Shown here: piece by piece, positions 8,453 to 18,031 of the stretch
Layout of the letters: every line of letters begins with the position of its first letter
Numbering within the stretch: the first letter of the stretch is position 1
Assembly: GCF_020731285.1 (NCBI RefSeq)
Contig: NZ_JAJFOW010000041.1
Coordinates: 1-56,778, forward strand
Direction: 5' to 3'
DNA length: 56,778 nt
Source: Cohnella baijiui
Lineage (GTDB): Bacteria; Bacillota; Bacilli; Paenibacillales; Paenibacillaceae
The notes under the pieces: generated by a model
Databases searched by the model: none
What the model saw: the letters and a program-made list of their open reading frames with translations, nothing else
What the model was told of the DNA's origin: nothing
Translations under genes and position numbers: made by a program

Positions 8453-10507
8453 GTGAGAAGGCTGCGGCTAGGATTGGCATTGGCCCTGATGGCCGTCGCG
8501 TCGCTCTTCGCCGGCTCGGTCGCCGCTTACGCCGTGCCGGCGACCGGCTACGCGATCGCGCCGGAGGGCTATCATATCGCGGTGCCGCTCGGCTACTCGG
8601 TGGAGCGGGTGCTCACCGGAGACTCCGAGCACGGCATGTTCAAAAATCCGGAGGATTTGTTCATCGACGCCCACGATCAAGTGTACGTCGCCGATACGGC
8701 CAACAACCGGGTCGTCAAAATGGATCGCTACGGGAAGATCCTTCAGGTGTTCGGGACGAAGGACGACAAGCTGAATCTGATGGAGCCGCGGGGCGTCTTC
8801 GTGGAGGACGACGGAGACGTCTACATCGCGGATACCGGCAACAACCGCATCGTCCATCTCGGCCCCGACGGCGCGCTCGTCGAGCAGTTCGGCGCGCCGG
8901 AGTCGGACTTGATCGACAAGGACTTCCCGTTCATGCCGACGAAGCTTGTGCTCGACCGCAACGGCTACATGTACGTCACGAACGGCAGCGACTACCACGG
9001 TCTCATGGTCATCGACGGACACAACGAATTTCAGGGCTATATCGCGCCGAATAAATTGAAGTTCAACGTGAAGGACTACATTTTGCGCAAGTACGCCACC
9101 AAAGCGCAGCGGGAGGCGCTCGGCAAAGTCGTTCCGCCGAACCACCGCAACGTAACGATCGACCAGAAGAACGGCTTTTTGTACACCGCCATCGAAAACA
9201 CGAGGCTCGACGAGATCAAACGGTTCAACCTGCTCGGAATCAACACCTATCCCGTCGACAAGCAGTACGGGGAATTCAACGTCCGCCGGGGCGTGACGAC
9301 TTCGCCGAACGTGGTGGACGTGGCCATCGACAAGGACGGGATCGTCACGGCCGTCGACTCCAACCACCGGAAGATCTATCAATTCGACCAGGAAGGGAAC
9401 AACCTGCTCGTCTTCGGCGGCAACGGCGATCAGACGGGATTCTTCCAGGAGCCGGTCAGCGTGGCGAACGATTCGGAAGGCTTGCTGTACGTGCTGGACC
9501 GCGCCCGCGGAGAGGTGCAGGCGTTTCGGGCGAACCATTTCGCCACGCTTGTGCACAAGGGCAGTCAGCTCTTCAGCGACGGACGCTACGAGGAAGCGCT
9601 CGAGCCTTGGCGGCAGGTCGTCTCTATCGACTCCAACTATATCCTCGCGCATCGCGGCATCGGCAAGGCGCTGTACAAGCAAGGGGAATGGAAGGCGGCG
9701 ATGGCGGAGTTTCGGCTCGGGGAGGACATGGGCAATTATTCGAACGCCTTCCGGGAATACCGCCACCAGCTGCTGCGCCGCGATTTCGGCTGGATCGCCC
9801 TCCTCGTGGCGGCGGTCGTCGTCGGGCTGTACTACGCGATCGTCGTCCTGAACGGCTATGCCCGCAAAGTGCTGGCCGCGCCCGCGGGATCGCGCCATCC
9901 GTCGCTCCAAAACGGGGTGCTCGCCGTCTTCGCGCCGCGGGAAGCCTACTACCGGATCCAGTCCGCCCCCCGGTACGGGCCGGTGGTCGCGCTCGTCCTG
10001 GGGATGCTGGCCGCCCGCTTCATCCAGATCTACTACACGAGCTTCCATTTTAATTTGACCCGCCCGGAGTTCGCGGACTTTTTCTTCGAAGTTTCGCAAT
10101 TGATCGTGCCGTTTTTTCTGTTCGCGGTGTCGGCCTGGCTGATCACTTCGATCATGGACGGGGAGTCCAAGTTCAAGCAGGTGCTGGCCGCCTGCGCGTA
10201 CGCGATGATTCCCTATATCGTCGGCACGCTGATCCAGACCGCGCTCAGCAACGTGCTGACGCGCGACGAGCTGGCGATCTACGACATGATCGGCACGCTC
10301 ACCTTCGCCTGGGTTGCCGTGTCCGTGTTCGTGCTCCTGATGACGATGAACGACTATTCGGTCGCCAAGACGATTTGGGTCATCGTCTTGTCCGTGCTGA
10401 CCGCCGTCGCGCTGCTGCTGGTCGGAATCTTGTTCTACGTCCTGGTGCAGCACGTGATCGACTTCTTTAAAGAGCTGTTCCTGGAATTGTATATCAGAGG
10501 ATTCTAA
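8453..10507 (+). CDS. NHL-repeat / TPR / Yip1-like membrane protein
   Basis: 684 residues, GTG start with a GAGGGGA site. A cleavable signal peptide (to about residue 26) is followed by an extracytoplasmic NHL beta-propeller, about residues 50-355, with repeats such as VYVADTANNRVVKMDRYGK and VYIADTGNNRIVHLGPDG. Residues about 362-430 form two TPR-like helices (GRYEEALEPWRQVV; GEWKAAMAEFRLG). A membrane span near 443-465 leads to a Yip1-like domain with about five further spans (480-680). This architecture, a sensor-like propeller on a multi-span membrane anchor, does not match a known transporter subunit. Sandwiched between two permease pairs, it could be an accessory scaffold or substrate sensor for uptake; the function is not established. 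Confidence 0.8.
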   Translation: MRRLRLGLALALMAVASLFAGSVAAYAVPATGYAIAPEGYHIAVPLGYSVERVLTGDSEHGMFKNPEDLFIDAHDQVYVADTANNRVVKMDRYGKILQVFGTKDDKLNLMEPRGVFVEDDGDVYIADTGNNRIVHLGPDGALVEQFGAPESDLIDKDFPFMPTKLVLDRNGYMYVTNGSDYHGLMVIDGHNEFQGYIAPNKLKFNVKDYILRKYATKAQREALGKVVPPNHRNVTIDQKNGFLYTAIENTRLDEIKRFNLLGINTYPVDKQYGEFNVRRGVTTSPNVVDVAIDKDGIVTAVDSNHRKIYQFDQEGNNLLVFGGNGDQTGFFQEPVSVANDSEGLLYVLDRARGEVQAFRANHFATLVHKGSQLFSDGRYEEALEPWRQVVSIDSNYILAHRGIGKALYKQGEWKAAMAEFRLGEDMGNYSNAFREYRHQLLRRDFGWIALLVAAVVVGLYYAIVVLNGYARKVLAAPAGSRHPSLQNGVLAVFAPREAYYRIQSAPRYGPVVALVLGMLAARFIQIYYTSFHFNLTRPEFADFFFEVSQLIVPFFLFAVSAWLITSIMDGESKFKQVLAACAYAMIPYIVGTLIQTALSNVLTRDELAIYDMIGTLTFAWVAVSVFVLLMTMNDYSVAKTIWVIVLSVLTAVALLLVGILFYVLVQHVIDFFKELFLELYIRGF

Positions 10508-10540
10508 GCAAATACGGACTATAGAAGGGGGACAGACCCG

Positions 10541-12757
10541 ATGCTGCGACGGTCCTGGCGAATCGGCGTGTGGGTCCTCGTGTTGGGGCTATGCGCGTTC
10601 GGCATATACAAGATGGAGCATTACCAGATCGAGCGAAACGTCCTCGGGGACGGCAAGGCCCCGGATCCGGCGCCCGTGGCCAAGGAAATCGTCGATAAGC
10701 TGAGCGACATCGACAGCTACCGCGAGGTCGCCGACCGCGGGCGGCTCACGCTGTATTTCGAGCCGATCACCTCCTCGATCGCGATCCGCGACCGCTCCAC
10801 CGGAGCGCTGTGGATGTCCGCCGCCCAGATCAGCGACGAGGCGCTCGGGGGCAGCGAGCTGCTGAAGAACAGCGTTCGGGCTCCGTTGAATTTGACGTAC
10901 GCGGACTACTCCCGCCCCGTTCACGATCCGCTGATCACCAATTCGATCACGCTGCCTCCGAAGATCGAGAGCGAGCCCGTAGAAGGGGGCATCCGCGTGC
11001 ATTACGACTTCGAGAAGCTCGGCATCAGCTTCGCGATCGAGTATACGATCGGGGACGACCGGCTGGAGGTGTACGTACCGGCGTCGAGCATCCGGGAGAA
11101 GACGAGCAATCTGCTCGTCTCGCTCGAGGTGCTGCCCAACCTGGGGTCGGGAACCGACCGGGACCAGGGCTACATGTTCTACCCGGACGGCAGCGGGGCG
11201 ATTTCCTACTTCAAGGAGACGCATCCGGCGTACAAAGACCGCTACAGCGCCACCGTCTTCGGTTCCGAAGAAGTGCTGAAGCGCACGGGGCAGCGGACGG
11301 AGAACGCGTACCTCCCGGTCTTCGGAGCCAACAAAAACGGCAGCGGGTTCGTCGCCTACGCGACGGAAGGGGAATACGAAACCAAGATCAACTATTCGCC
11401 CAGCGGGTACACCGTCAACTTGAACCGCGTGTCCGGCGAGTTTTTCTACCGGCGGTTCTACGACGCGGCGATCCGCCGCGGCGAGTTCTCGCAGCGCGTC
11501 GAGCGGAACCTCATGCCCGTCGACCACCGGCTGAGATACGTGTTCCTGTCCAAGGACCAGTCGGACTACGCCGGCATGGCCGGGGCGTACCGAGCCTACC
11601 TGCTCTCGTCCGGCAAGCTGCAGTCCCGCATCGCGCAAGGGGAGCAGCAGATCCCCGCGGCCGTCGACCTGTTCATGGGCATCAAGGAAGACAGCGTCCT
11701 GCGCAAGCAGTTTCTGAACGTCACGACGTTCGCCCAAGCCCGGACGTTCCTTGAGGAGATGAAGGCCGAGGGCGTAGGCGCGATGAGCGTCGTGCTGCGG
11801 GGATGGATGAAGGACGGGGAAGGCGACTACCCGGACAGCGACGAGGCCGCGGGCTCGCTTGGGGGCCGATCCAAGCTGACCGCGCTGACGCGATATGCGA
11901 AGGACAGCGGGATCGACTTGTTCCTGAATTTCAACAACGTGGACGCCTTCGGAAAAAATCTGGGCTTCCGGAAAAATCTCGACGTCATGAAGTCGCCGAG
12001 CAAGCTGGCGCTGGAGGACTATTACGGCTCCTGGTACTTGCTGAACGCCGAGCGGGCGAGGCAGAAGTTCGCCGGCGGCCAGAGCAAGCGACTGGCCGGA
12101 TACGGCGCGGCGGGGATCGATTTCGAGGAAATGGGCGAGATCGCGCTGGCCGACGCCAACGAATACCATCCGCTGACCCGCGAGGGCACCGTAGACAAAT
12201 GGCTGGAGATCATGCGGGATTCGCGCGAGCAGAACGGCAAGGTGGCCGTGCGCGGCGGAAACGCGTACGTGCTCGGCACGGCCGACCGTTTGTCCGATAT
12301 TCCGCTCGGCGATACCGGCTATGTTTATTCGGACGAAGCGGTGCCTTTCTTCCAGATGGTCGTTCACGGCCACATCCCCTATAGCGGGGACATCCCGATG
12401 AACACGCACTACGACGCCAAGGAACTGTTTCTGAAATGGGTGGAATACGGCAGCATGCCCTACTACGAGCTGACTTACGACAGCCCGGAAAAATTCCGCT
12501 ACACGTTTTATAGCGACGACCTGTTCAGCTCCACCTTCGCGCAATGGTCGCCCGTGCTGGTCCAGCAATACAAGGAGCTGAACGAGCAATTGGGGCATAC
12601 CTGGGGACAGGAGATCGCCGGGCATCGGGTTCTGAGCCGAGACGTCTACGAGACCGCCTACGCGGACGGGACGAAGGTCGTCGTCAACTACGCCTCCGTC
12701 CCTTACAAGGGAGCGGGCATCGAGGTGCCGCCCAGAGACTACCGCGTGCTGAGATAG
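10541..12757 (+). CDS. DUF5696-like membrane-anchored protein
   Basis: 738 residues, ATG behind AAGGGGG. One N-terminal span (about residues 6-24) and no convincing cleavage site, so it is probably anchored with the bulk outside the membrane. The middle region carries a beta-rich fold with the striking stretch GYMFYPDGSGAISYFKET near residue 210. The C-terminal half looks like a TIM barrel related to glycoside hydrolases (VGAMSVVLRGWMKDGEGDY, GYGAAGIDFEEMGEIAL). I recognise it as resembling the DUF5696 family found next to sugar transporters and Yip1 proteins in Paenibacillaceae; that is from memory, not a search. It could be a glycan-processing enzyme acting at the cell surface. Catalytic residues cannot be assigned. 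Confidence 0.7.
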   Translation: MLRRSWRIGVWVLVLGLCAFGIYKMEHYQIERNVLGDGKAPDPAPVAKEIVDKLSDIDSYREVADRGRLTLYFEPITSSIAIRDRSTGALWMSAAQISDEALGGSELLKNSVRAPLNLTYADYSRPVHDPLITNSITLPPKIESEPVEGGIRVHYDFEKLGISFAIEYTIGDDRLEVYVPASSIREKTSNLLVSLEVLPNLGSGTDRDQGYMFYPDGSGAISYFKETHPAYKDRYSATVFGSEEVLKRTGQRTENAYLPVFGANKNGSGFVAYATEGEYETKINYSPSGYTVNLNRVSGEFFYRRFYDAAIRRGEFSQRVERNLMPVDHRLRYVFLSKDQSDYAGMAGAYRAYLLSSGKLQSRIAQGEQQIPAAVDLFMGIKEDSVLRKQFLNVTTFAQARTFLEEMKAEGVGAMSVVLRGWMKDGEGDYPDSDEAAGSLGGRSKLTALTRYAKDSGIDLFLNFNNVDAFGKNLGFRKNLDVMKSPSKLALEDYYGSWYLLNAERARQKFAGGQSKRLAGYGAAGIDFEEMGEIALADANEYHPLTREGTVDKWLEIMRDSREQNGKVAVRGGNAYVLGTADRLSDIPLGDTGYVYSDEAVPFFQMVVHGHIPYSGDIPMNTHYDAKELFLKWVEYGSMPYYELTYDSPEKFRYTFYSDDLFSSTFAQWSPVLVQQYKELNEQLGHTWGQEIAGHRVLSRDVYETAYADGTKVVVNYASVPYKGAGIEVPPRDYRVLR

Positions 12758-12769
12758 GAGGAAGCAAAC

Positions 12770-13663
12770 ATGAAGATCGGGCTCGAACGTCGAAAAGTGA
12801 TCAGCGGGTACGTGTTTATCCTCCCGTGGATGCTGGGGTTTCTGGCTTTTCTCGTCTATCCCCTGATCATGTCGTTCTACATGAGCATGCGCAAGATGAC
12901 CAGCGTGTCCGGGATGGAGATGAAGTATATCGGGTGGGACAACTACACCCGCGCGGTATTGAAGGACGTCAACTTCATCCCGTTGTTCTATGCGGCCATC
13001 CGCAACGCCTTTATCGAAATTCCGCTCATTCTCGTCTTTTCCTTTTTCATGGCGATGCTGCTGAACCATCAGGTCATCGGGCGCGCGTTTTTCCGGGCCG
13101 CCTTCTTCCTGCCGGTCGTCATCGGCTCCGGCTTCGTCATGGAGCAGCTGCTCGGCCAGGGCGTCGGCTCCCTGCAAACGCTGGCGACCGATCCGTCGGT
13201 CACAAGCGCAGGCGTCACGAACGGCCTGCAGATCCCGGACGCCATCGCCCGGTACTTGTCGCCCGAGATGTACGGGAACCTGTCGGACATCCTCGGCCGA
13301 TTGACCCTTATCTTCTGGAAGACGGGTATCCAGATTCTGCTGTTCCTGGCGGGCCTCCAGGGCATCTCCGAGTCGCTGTACGAATCGGCCAAGTGCGACG
13401 GCGCCACGCCGTGGGAAATGTTCTGGAAGATCACGTTCCCGCTCATGACGCCCGTCCTGCTGCTTAACGCCGTCTTTACGCTGGTGGACTCCTTTACCGA
13501 TATCCGCAACCAGGTCATCTTGTACGTCAAGCAAGTCGCCTTCACGAATATCGAGATGGGGTACGCCTCCGCGCTCGGCTGGATCTACTTCGTCTTCGTG
13601 TTCCTGTTGATCGTGCTGATCTTCGCGTTCACGCGCAAGCGCGTCGTGTACATGGGGATGTAG
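12770..13663 (+). CDS. sugar ABC transporter permease (second pair, MalF type)
   Basis: 297 residues, ATG with GGAGG at good spacing and 12 bp after the DUF5696-like gene. Six predicted spans beginning YVFILPWMLGFLAFLVYPLI. EAA loop YESAKCDGATPWEMFWKI followed by TFPLMTP. Between spans is an extended loop (VGSLQTLATDPSVTSAG) longer than in the first MalF-type permease here, so the two pairs are not recent duplicates. Confidence 0.92.
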   Translation: MKIGLERRKVISGYVFILPWMLGFLAFLVYPLIMSFYMSMRKMTSVSGMEMKYIGWDNYTRAVLKDVNFIPLFYAAIRNAFIEIPLILVFSFFMAMLLNHQVIGRAFFRAAFFLPVVIGSGFVMEQLLGQGVGSLQTLATDPSVTSAGVTNGLQIPDAIARYLSPEMYGNLSDILGRLTLIFWKTGIQILLFLAGLQGISESLYESAKCDGATPWEMFWKITFPLMTPVLLLNAVFTLVDSFTDIRNQVILYVKQVAFTNIEMGYASALGWIYFVFVFLLIVLIFAFTRKRVVYMGM

Positions 13664-13676
13664 AGGGGGGAAGAGC

Positions 13677-14618
13677 ATGCAAACCGCGATAAAGGCGCTG
13701 TCCGTCCGTTGGAAGCGATGCCCGCTGGTCTACCGGATCAAGCATTGGCAGGCCGGCTATCGGCTCTATCGGCTGTTCATCTATTTGTTTCTGATCGGAT
13801 TGTCGTTCGTCTTCCTGTATCCGTTTCTGTTCATGGTGACGACCTCGGTCAAATCCGTCAACGACCTGATCGACCCGACCGTCCACTGGATTCCCAAAAC
13901 GTTTGAAATCAAGAGCTACATGAACGCCTACGCGCTGCTTCATTTCTTGCCCTATTTCAAAAACACGGTCATCATGACCGTCTGCTCGGTGCTGGGGCAG
14001 CTGATCTCGTGCGCCTTGGTCGGCTACGGCTTCGCCCGGTTCAAGTTCCCCGGCCGCGAAGTGCTGTTCGGACTCGCGATGTTCACGATGATCGTGCCGC
14101 CGCAGACGATCATCATTCCGCTGTTCGTCGAATACAAGGAGCTGGGCTGGATCAACACGTACCTGCCGATGATCGTTCCGAGCTTTTTCGCGCACGGGCT
14201 GCGCGGGGCGTTGTTCGTCTTCATCTTCCGCCAGTTTTTCAGAGGGCTGCCGGTCGAACTGGAGGATGCCGCGCGGGTGGACGGCTGCGGCGCTTTCAAG
14301 ACGTTTTTCCGCATCGTCGTACCGGTCGTGACGCCGCCGCTTCTCGTGACGGCCATCCTGTCCACCGTCTGGCATTGGAACGACTTCTTCGAGCCGGCGA
14401 TCTACATCGTGGACCGGTCGAAGTTCACGTTGCCCATGATGCTGCCGCTGCTGGGCGAATCGATGAACAAGGCGACGGGCGGGACGGTCACTTCCAACAT
14501 CGATCAGTCCACGATCATGGCCGCGTGCATGCTGGTCATTCTGCCGATCGTCATCATGTACTTCGAGGTGCAGCGCTATTTCATGAAAAGCATCGAACGC
14601 GCGGGGATCGTGGGTTGA
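13677..14618 (+). CDS. sugar ABC transporter permease (second pair, MalG type)
   Basis: 313 residues, ATG preceded by GAGGGGGGAAG. Spans start near YRLFIYLFLIGLSFVFLYP; MVTTSVKSVNDLIDPTVHWIP is the typical MalG loop. The EAA motif reads LEDAARVDGCGAFKTFFRI with VVPVVTP. Co-transcribed with its partner (13-bp gap). Either two distinct importers share this operon, each using one of the two binding proteins, or one pair has been recruited for another purpose. Confidence 0.92.
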   Translation: MQTAIKALSVRWKRCPLVYRIKHWQAGYRLYRLFIYLFLIGLSFVFLYPFLFMVTTSVKSVNDLIDPTVHWIPKTFEIKSYMNAYALLHFLPYFKNTVIMTVCSVLGQLISCALVGYGFARFKFPGREVLFGLAMFTMIVPPQTIIIPLFVEYKELGWINTYLPMIVPSFFAHGLRGALFVFIFRQFFRGLPVELEDAARVDGCGAFKTFFRIVVPVVTPPLLVTAILSTVWHWNDFFEPAIYIVDRSKFTLPMMLPLLGESMNKATGGTVTSNIDQSTIMAACMLVILPIVIMYFEVQRYFMKSIERAGIVG

Positions 14619-14703
14619 TTGCGCAAGAGGGGGGGAATCAGGCTGCCGGCATTCGTGGTTGGCGGCCTGATTATTTATAAACGTTCGAATGGAGGGACTA
14701 TTG

Positions 14704-17694
14704 ATGGGTCGAACATGGAAAAAGACGGTCGCTGCGGCGCTACTGATCAGCGTTGCGGGAGGGGGTGTAGGAGGGGCGGGCGGCGTGGCGAAAGCGGCGG
14801 ATCGACCGGCGCTCTACGATGACATTCTGACGCAGGAAGCGGGCTGGATTTCGAGTTTGCCGTTTGCAAGCGGCGCGATCCCGACCTATAGCGATCCGAT
14901 CTCGAACTATGGCGACAAGTACAAAGTCGTGCCTTATTTCACGCATTTCGGACTGCTGGGTCTGCTGGAAAAGCCGGAAAACAGCCAGACTGTGCGCAAT
15001 TACATGGACTGGTATTTCGCTCATCTGAACCGATCGGCGACTTCTACGACGCCAGCCGGTTCCGTTTACGACTATGTCGTCGAGACGGACAAGATCACCG
15101 AAACGCCGACCGGGGATTTCGATTCCACGGACTCTTACGCTTCCACCTTTCTGGACGTCGTCCGCAAGTACGTAGAAGTAACGGGAGACGCGGCCTATGC
15201 GCAGCAGCATAAAAGCGACATTCTCCTCATCGCGGACGCCATGCTCTCCACGCAGCAGGCGGACGGCCTCACGTGGGCGAAGCCGAGCTACCCCGTCAAA
15301 TATTTGATGGACAATACGGAGGTCTATCTCGGTTTGGAAGCCATCGAGTGGCTCAGCGGGAACGTCTTCGGCGACGAGGCGGCCGTAGCCTCGTATCGGC
15401 AGCGCAAGGAGGACGTGTACGACGCCATTCAGGGATTGTGGTCGGATACGAGGCAAACTTACGCCTACGCGAAAATGAATGACGGTTCTTTGCTCTACCC
15501 GGATTGGAACAGCTTTTACGCGGACGCCACCTCGCAGTTGTTTCCGATCTGGACGGGGATTCTGGCGCCGGACAGCGAACGGGCGCTCCACCTTTACAAT
15601 ACGTTTAACGAGCATCATCCGGGCTGGCCGCAATTGAACAAGGGCGATGCTTTCCCGTGGGCGATCATCGCTTATACGGCGGCGCTGATGGGGGACCGGA
15701 CGCGGGTCGACCAATTCCTGGCGTCGGTGAAGACGGCGTTCATCGACCAAGATCACCCGTGGCCGTGGTACGTCATGGAGAGCGGCGTGACGATGCTCGC
15801 GGCCGCCCATGCCAAAGGGTTGCCCGACAGCCCGGCGGAATGGACGATGACGAACCTGCCGGAGGGGGCGGTGTTGACAGAAGAGCCCTATGCGGTCGAG
15901 GGGACGTCCGAGGGGGTCGCCTCCGTCGAGATGACATGGACGAACGAAGGGACGCAGCGGTCGAAGACGTTCCGGACAGAGCCGGCCGGCGGATCCTGGC
16001 GGTTGTCCGTCGACGGTCTGACTAATGGCAGCTACCGGGTCGAGGTGACGGCCAAGGACCGCTTCGCCAACGTTGTGGCCGCGCAGCAGCTGCGGTCCAG
16101 CGTATCGGTCGCAGGCGAGAATCCGATCGCCCGGGCGGCGCTGGTTTCCGATCGCGATACGCTGCGGCGCGGGGAGAGCACGACGTTAACAGTGTTCGCC
16201 TACCGGGAGGACGGGACGACGCCGGTCGATCTGAGCGGCGCGAGCATCGACTATGAGACCGATCGGCCCGAGTTGGTATCCATCGACGATCATGGCGTAT
16301 TGACGCTGAACGGGATGACTCGAGAGATGCAGGAGCTGCATGTATGGGCGTCCTTCACCCAAGGCTACGATCTCGTGAAAACGGATACGCTGACCCTCCG
16401 CGTCTCCCATGAGGCGTTAACGATGGCGGACGAAGCGATGGATCGCATGTCCGCATGGATCGCCGACCGTCAGTTGGACAATGGCGCGCTGACGTCGGAT
16501 GCGACCGGCCGGCAGATCAAGCCGGCTCAAGCGAATGTAGGAGCCAGAGGATTGCTGCTCCGCGCGGAGACGGTTCCTAACGTACAGCGGTACCTCGACT
16601 GGTATACGACCCATTGGAATTGGGGCGACCGATACGGCATTTACGGCTCCATCGATGAATTCCGCTTGAACGAGGCGACAGGCCAATGGGCTTCTGAGGG
16701 CGGATACGAGAGCGCGAGCCCGACCATCGGCACTTTCATTACGTTGTTAAGGCGGAATTTCGAGAAAACGGGGCGGTTCGGTCTGTCTCAGTCCAACCTC
16801 GACTTGTTGACCGGAGGGATCGGGATCATGCGCTCCCAGGATGCGGACGGGCTGATGTGGAAGCTGCCGGACGAGCCGATCAAGCTTCTTCGCGCGAATG
16901 CGCTGACCTACCAAGGGATGACGGATAGCGTGTGGCTCTTCCGTCATTATTTTGAGGCGTCGGGACCGGCCGATTATTTTGCGGGATTCGCGGACTCCTT
17001 GCGCAACGGCATCCAGACCCGGCTATGGAATGATGCGGCGGGCGCGTACGACCTCTCCGTCAATGGGCGGGGAGAGATACAGGCGGCCGATTGGTCCAAA
17101 CCCGAAGATGCCGTGGCGCAGTTGTCTCCCGTCTATTCGGGCGTAATCTCCGCCGATTCCGAGAAGGCCCGGACGCTGTATGCCAAGTTTAACCAAGCGC
17201 AGCCTGCTTGGGCTTCCGACGGCTCCTTGGGCGGTTTTGCGCCTGCCGCATACGCGGCGGCCTTGATGGGGGATCAACAACGCGTCACGGCCTATTTGGG
17301 CCGGCTGGTGACGACCGTCAAGCGCGCGGGATTCCCGGACGGATGGACGGTCGAGCAGGCGGGCTATGCGATGCTGGCGGCAGACGCCGTTCGTACGATG
17401 CCCGCATCGGCCAGCGTGGTCATCGAGAAGCCGGAAGCCGGCACGCCGCTCTCGAACGGCGTCAGCCAACAAGCGAAAGGCAGCGCCAGCGGGGCAGATC
17501 AAGTGAGGGTCGAATTGCGGGAGAAATACGGGACGTATGCCTACCGGGAAGACGTCGCCGTCCAACCGAACGGCAAGTGGCACGCGTCGTTGAAAAATCT
17601 GAAGCGGGATGTTTCCTACGAACTGACGGTCTCGGCTTTGGACGCCTACGGCTATCCCGTTTACGGCGCATCCGCCCGCACGACTTTTGATTAG
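14704..17694 (+). CDS. secreted protein with duplicated alpha/alpha-toroid domain, possible glycan-active enzyme
   Basis: 996 residues. ATG at 14704 has GGAGGG seven bases upstream; an in-frame ATG at 14689 lies before that site. Signal peptide with cleavage near GVAKA-A (residue 31). Two copies of one helical domain: about 35-385 and 575-905. Parallel landmarks are YMDWYFAHLNRSA / YLDWYTTHWNWG, LFPIWTGILAPDSERALHL / LSPVYSGVISADSEKARTL and AAYTAALMGD-like / AAYAAALMGDQQR stretches. Between them lie an Ig-like module (about 385-470) and a bacterial Ig (Big)-like module (about 475-570); another Ig-like module ends the protein. The fold resembles six-hairpin glycosidases. Last gene of the glycan operon, 85 bp after the permeases. 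Substrate and catalytic acids not identified. Confidence 0.7.
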   Translation: MGRTWKKTVAAALLISVAGGGVGGAGGVAKAADRPALYDDILTQEAGWISSLPFASGAIPTYSDPISNYGDKYKVVPYFTHFGLLGLLEKPENSQTVRNYMDWYFAHLNRSATSTTPAGSVYDYVVETDKITETPTGDFDSTDSYASTFLDVVRKYVEVTGDAAYAQQHKSDILLIADAMLSTQQADGLTWAKPSYPVKYLMDNTEVYLGLEAIEWLSGNVFGDEAAVASYRQRKEDVYDAIQGLWSDTRQTYAYAKMNDGSLLYPDWNSFYADATSQLFPIWTGILAPDSERALHLYNTFNEHHPGWPQLNKGDAFPWAIIAYTAALMGDRTRVDQFLASVKTAFIDQDHPWPWYVMESGVTMLAAAHAKGLPDSPAEWTMTNLPEGAVLTEEPYAVEGTSEGVASVEMTWTNEGTQRSKTFRTEPAGGSWRLSVDGLTNGSYRVEVTAKDRFANVVAAQQLRSSVSVAGENPIARAALVSDRDTLRRGESTTLTVFAYREDGTTPVDLSGASIDYETDRPELVSIDDHGVLTLNGMTREMQELHVWASFTQGYDLVKTDTLTLRVSHEALTMADEAMDRMSAWIADRQLDNGALTSDATGRQIKPAQANVGARGLLLRAETVPNVQRYLDWYTTHWNWGDRYGIYGSIDEFRLNEATGQWASEGGYESASPTIGTFITLLRRNFEKTGRFGLSQSNLDLLTGGIGIMRSQDADGLMWKLPDEPIKLLRANALTYQGMTDSVWLFRHYFEASGPADYFAGFADSLRNGIQTRLWNDAAGAYDLSVNGRGEIQAADWSKPEDAVAQLSPVYSGVISADSEKARTLYAKFNQAQPAWASDGSLGGFAPAAYAAALMGDQQRVTAYLGRLVTTVKRAGFPDGWTVEQAGYAMLAADAVRTMPASASVVIEKPEAGTPLSNGVSQQAKGSASGADQVRVELREKYGTYAYREDVAVQPNGKWHASLKNLKRDVSYELTVSALDAYGYPVYGASARTTFD

Positions 17695-17875
17695 TTGCAT
17701 TTGTACATCTATTTTCGCGTTTGAGCTGCTTGAAACGAAATGAACTGCATCCGTACAACTAATTCCGGTGATTTTTCGGTAAAACATCAGTTTGTTAGGA
17801 TTTAGATGTATTTTTGCAAGTAAACCCTGCATATGGCGGGTTTGAGGCGGAATTAGTAGCACTTTTGCAACTAAC
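17691..17875. repeat. four copies of 22-bp TTAG...CTAA pseudo-palindrome
   Basis: Four copies of an intergenic pseudo-palindrome whose arms are TTAG-T/A-TG and CA-A/T-CTAA around an 8-base centre rich in GCA/GTA: 17691-17711, 17743-17764, 17802-17825 and 17853-17875. The first overlaps the stop codon of the preceding gene. The same motif recurs near 38.9 and 56.7 kb. Beyond these copies and the terminator below, the 337-bp gap between genes shows nothing else. Confidence 0.75.
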
Positions 17876-17989
17876 CATGGGCCCAAGCAAGCAAAGCCCG
17901 AGCAAACCCAGCCCGAGCAACATTCACATTCTCAGTCTCGTGCACGGTCCTCCAAGTTGGGAAGTGACGTTTTCGTTTTCCGGATGGAA

Positions 17990-18020
17990 AGGGAAGGGCC
18001 GCCGCCGATCGCTCGGCGGC
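17990..18020 (-). terminator. terminator of metallophosphoesterase gene
   Basis: GCCGCCGA / TCGGCGGC, an 8-bp GC-rich stem with a 4-base loop (18001-18020), lies just past the stop of the leftward gene. On the minus strand it is followed by a pyrimidine-rich GGCCCTTCCCTTTCC tract, a weak rather than classical T-run. Confidence 0.6.
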
Positions 18021-18031
18021 AGCCCCCGTCC

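Noticed and set aside
8468..10453. 661-codon open frame on the minus strand
   Set aside because: Shadow of the NHL/Yip1 gene; composition is typical of antisense GC-rich frames.
10589..13678. 1029-codon open frame on the minus strand
   Set aside because: An antisense shadow of the DUF5696-like and permease genes; Arg/His/Asp-rich translation with no family features or ribosome-binding site.
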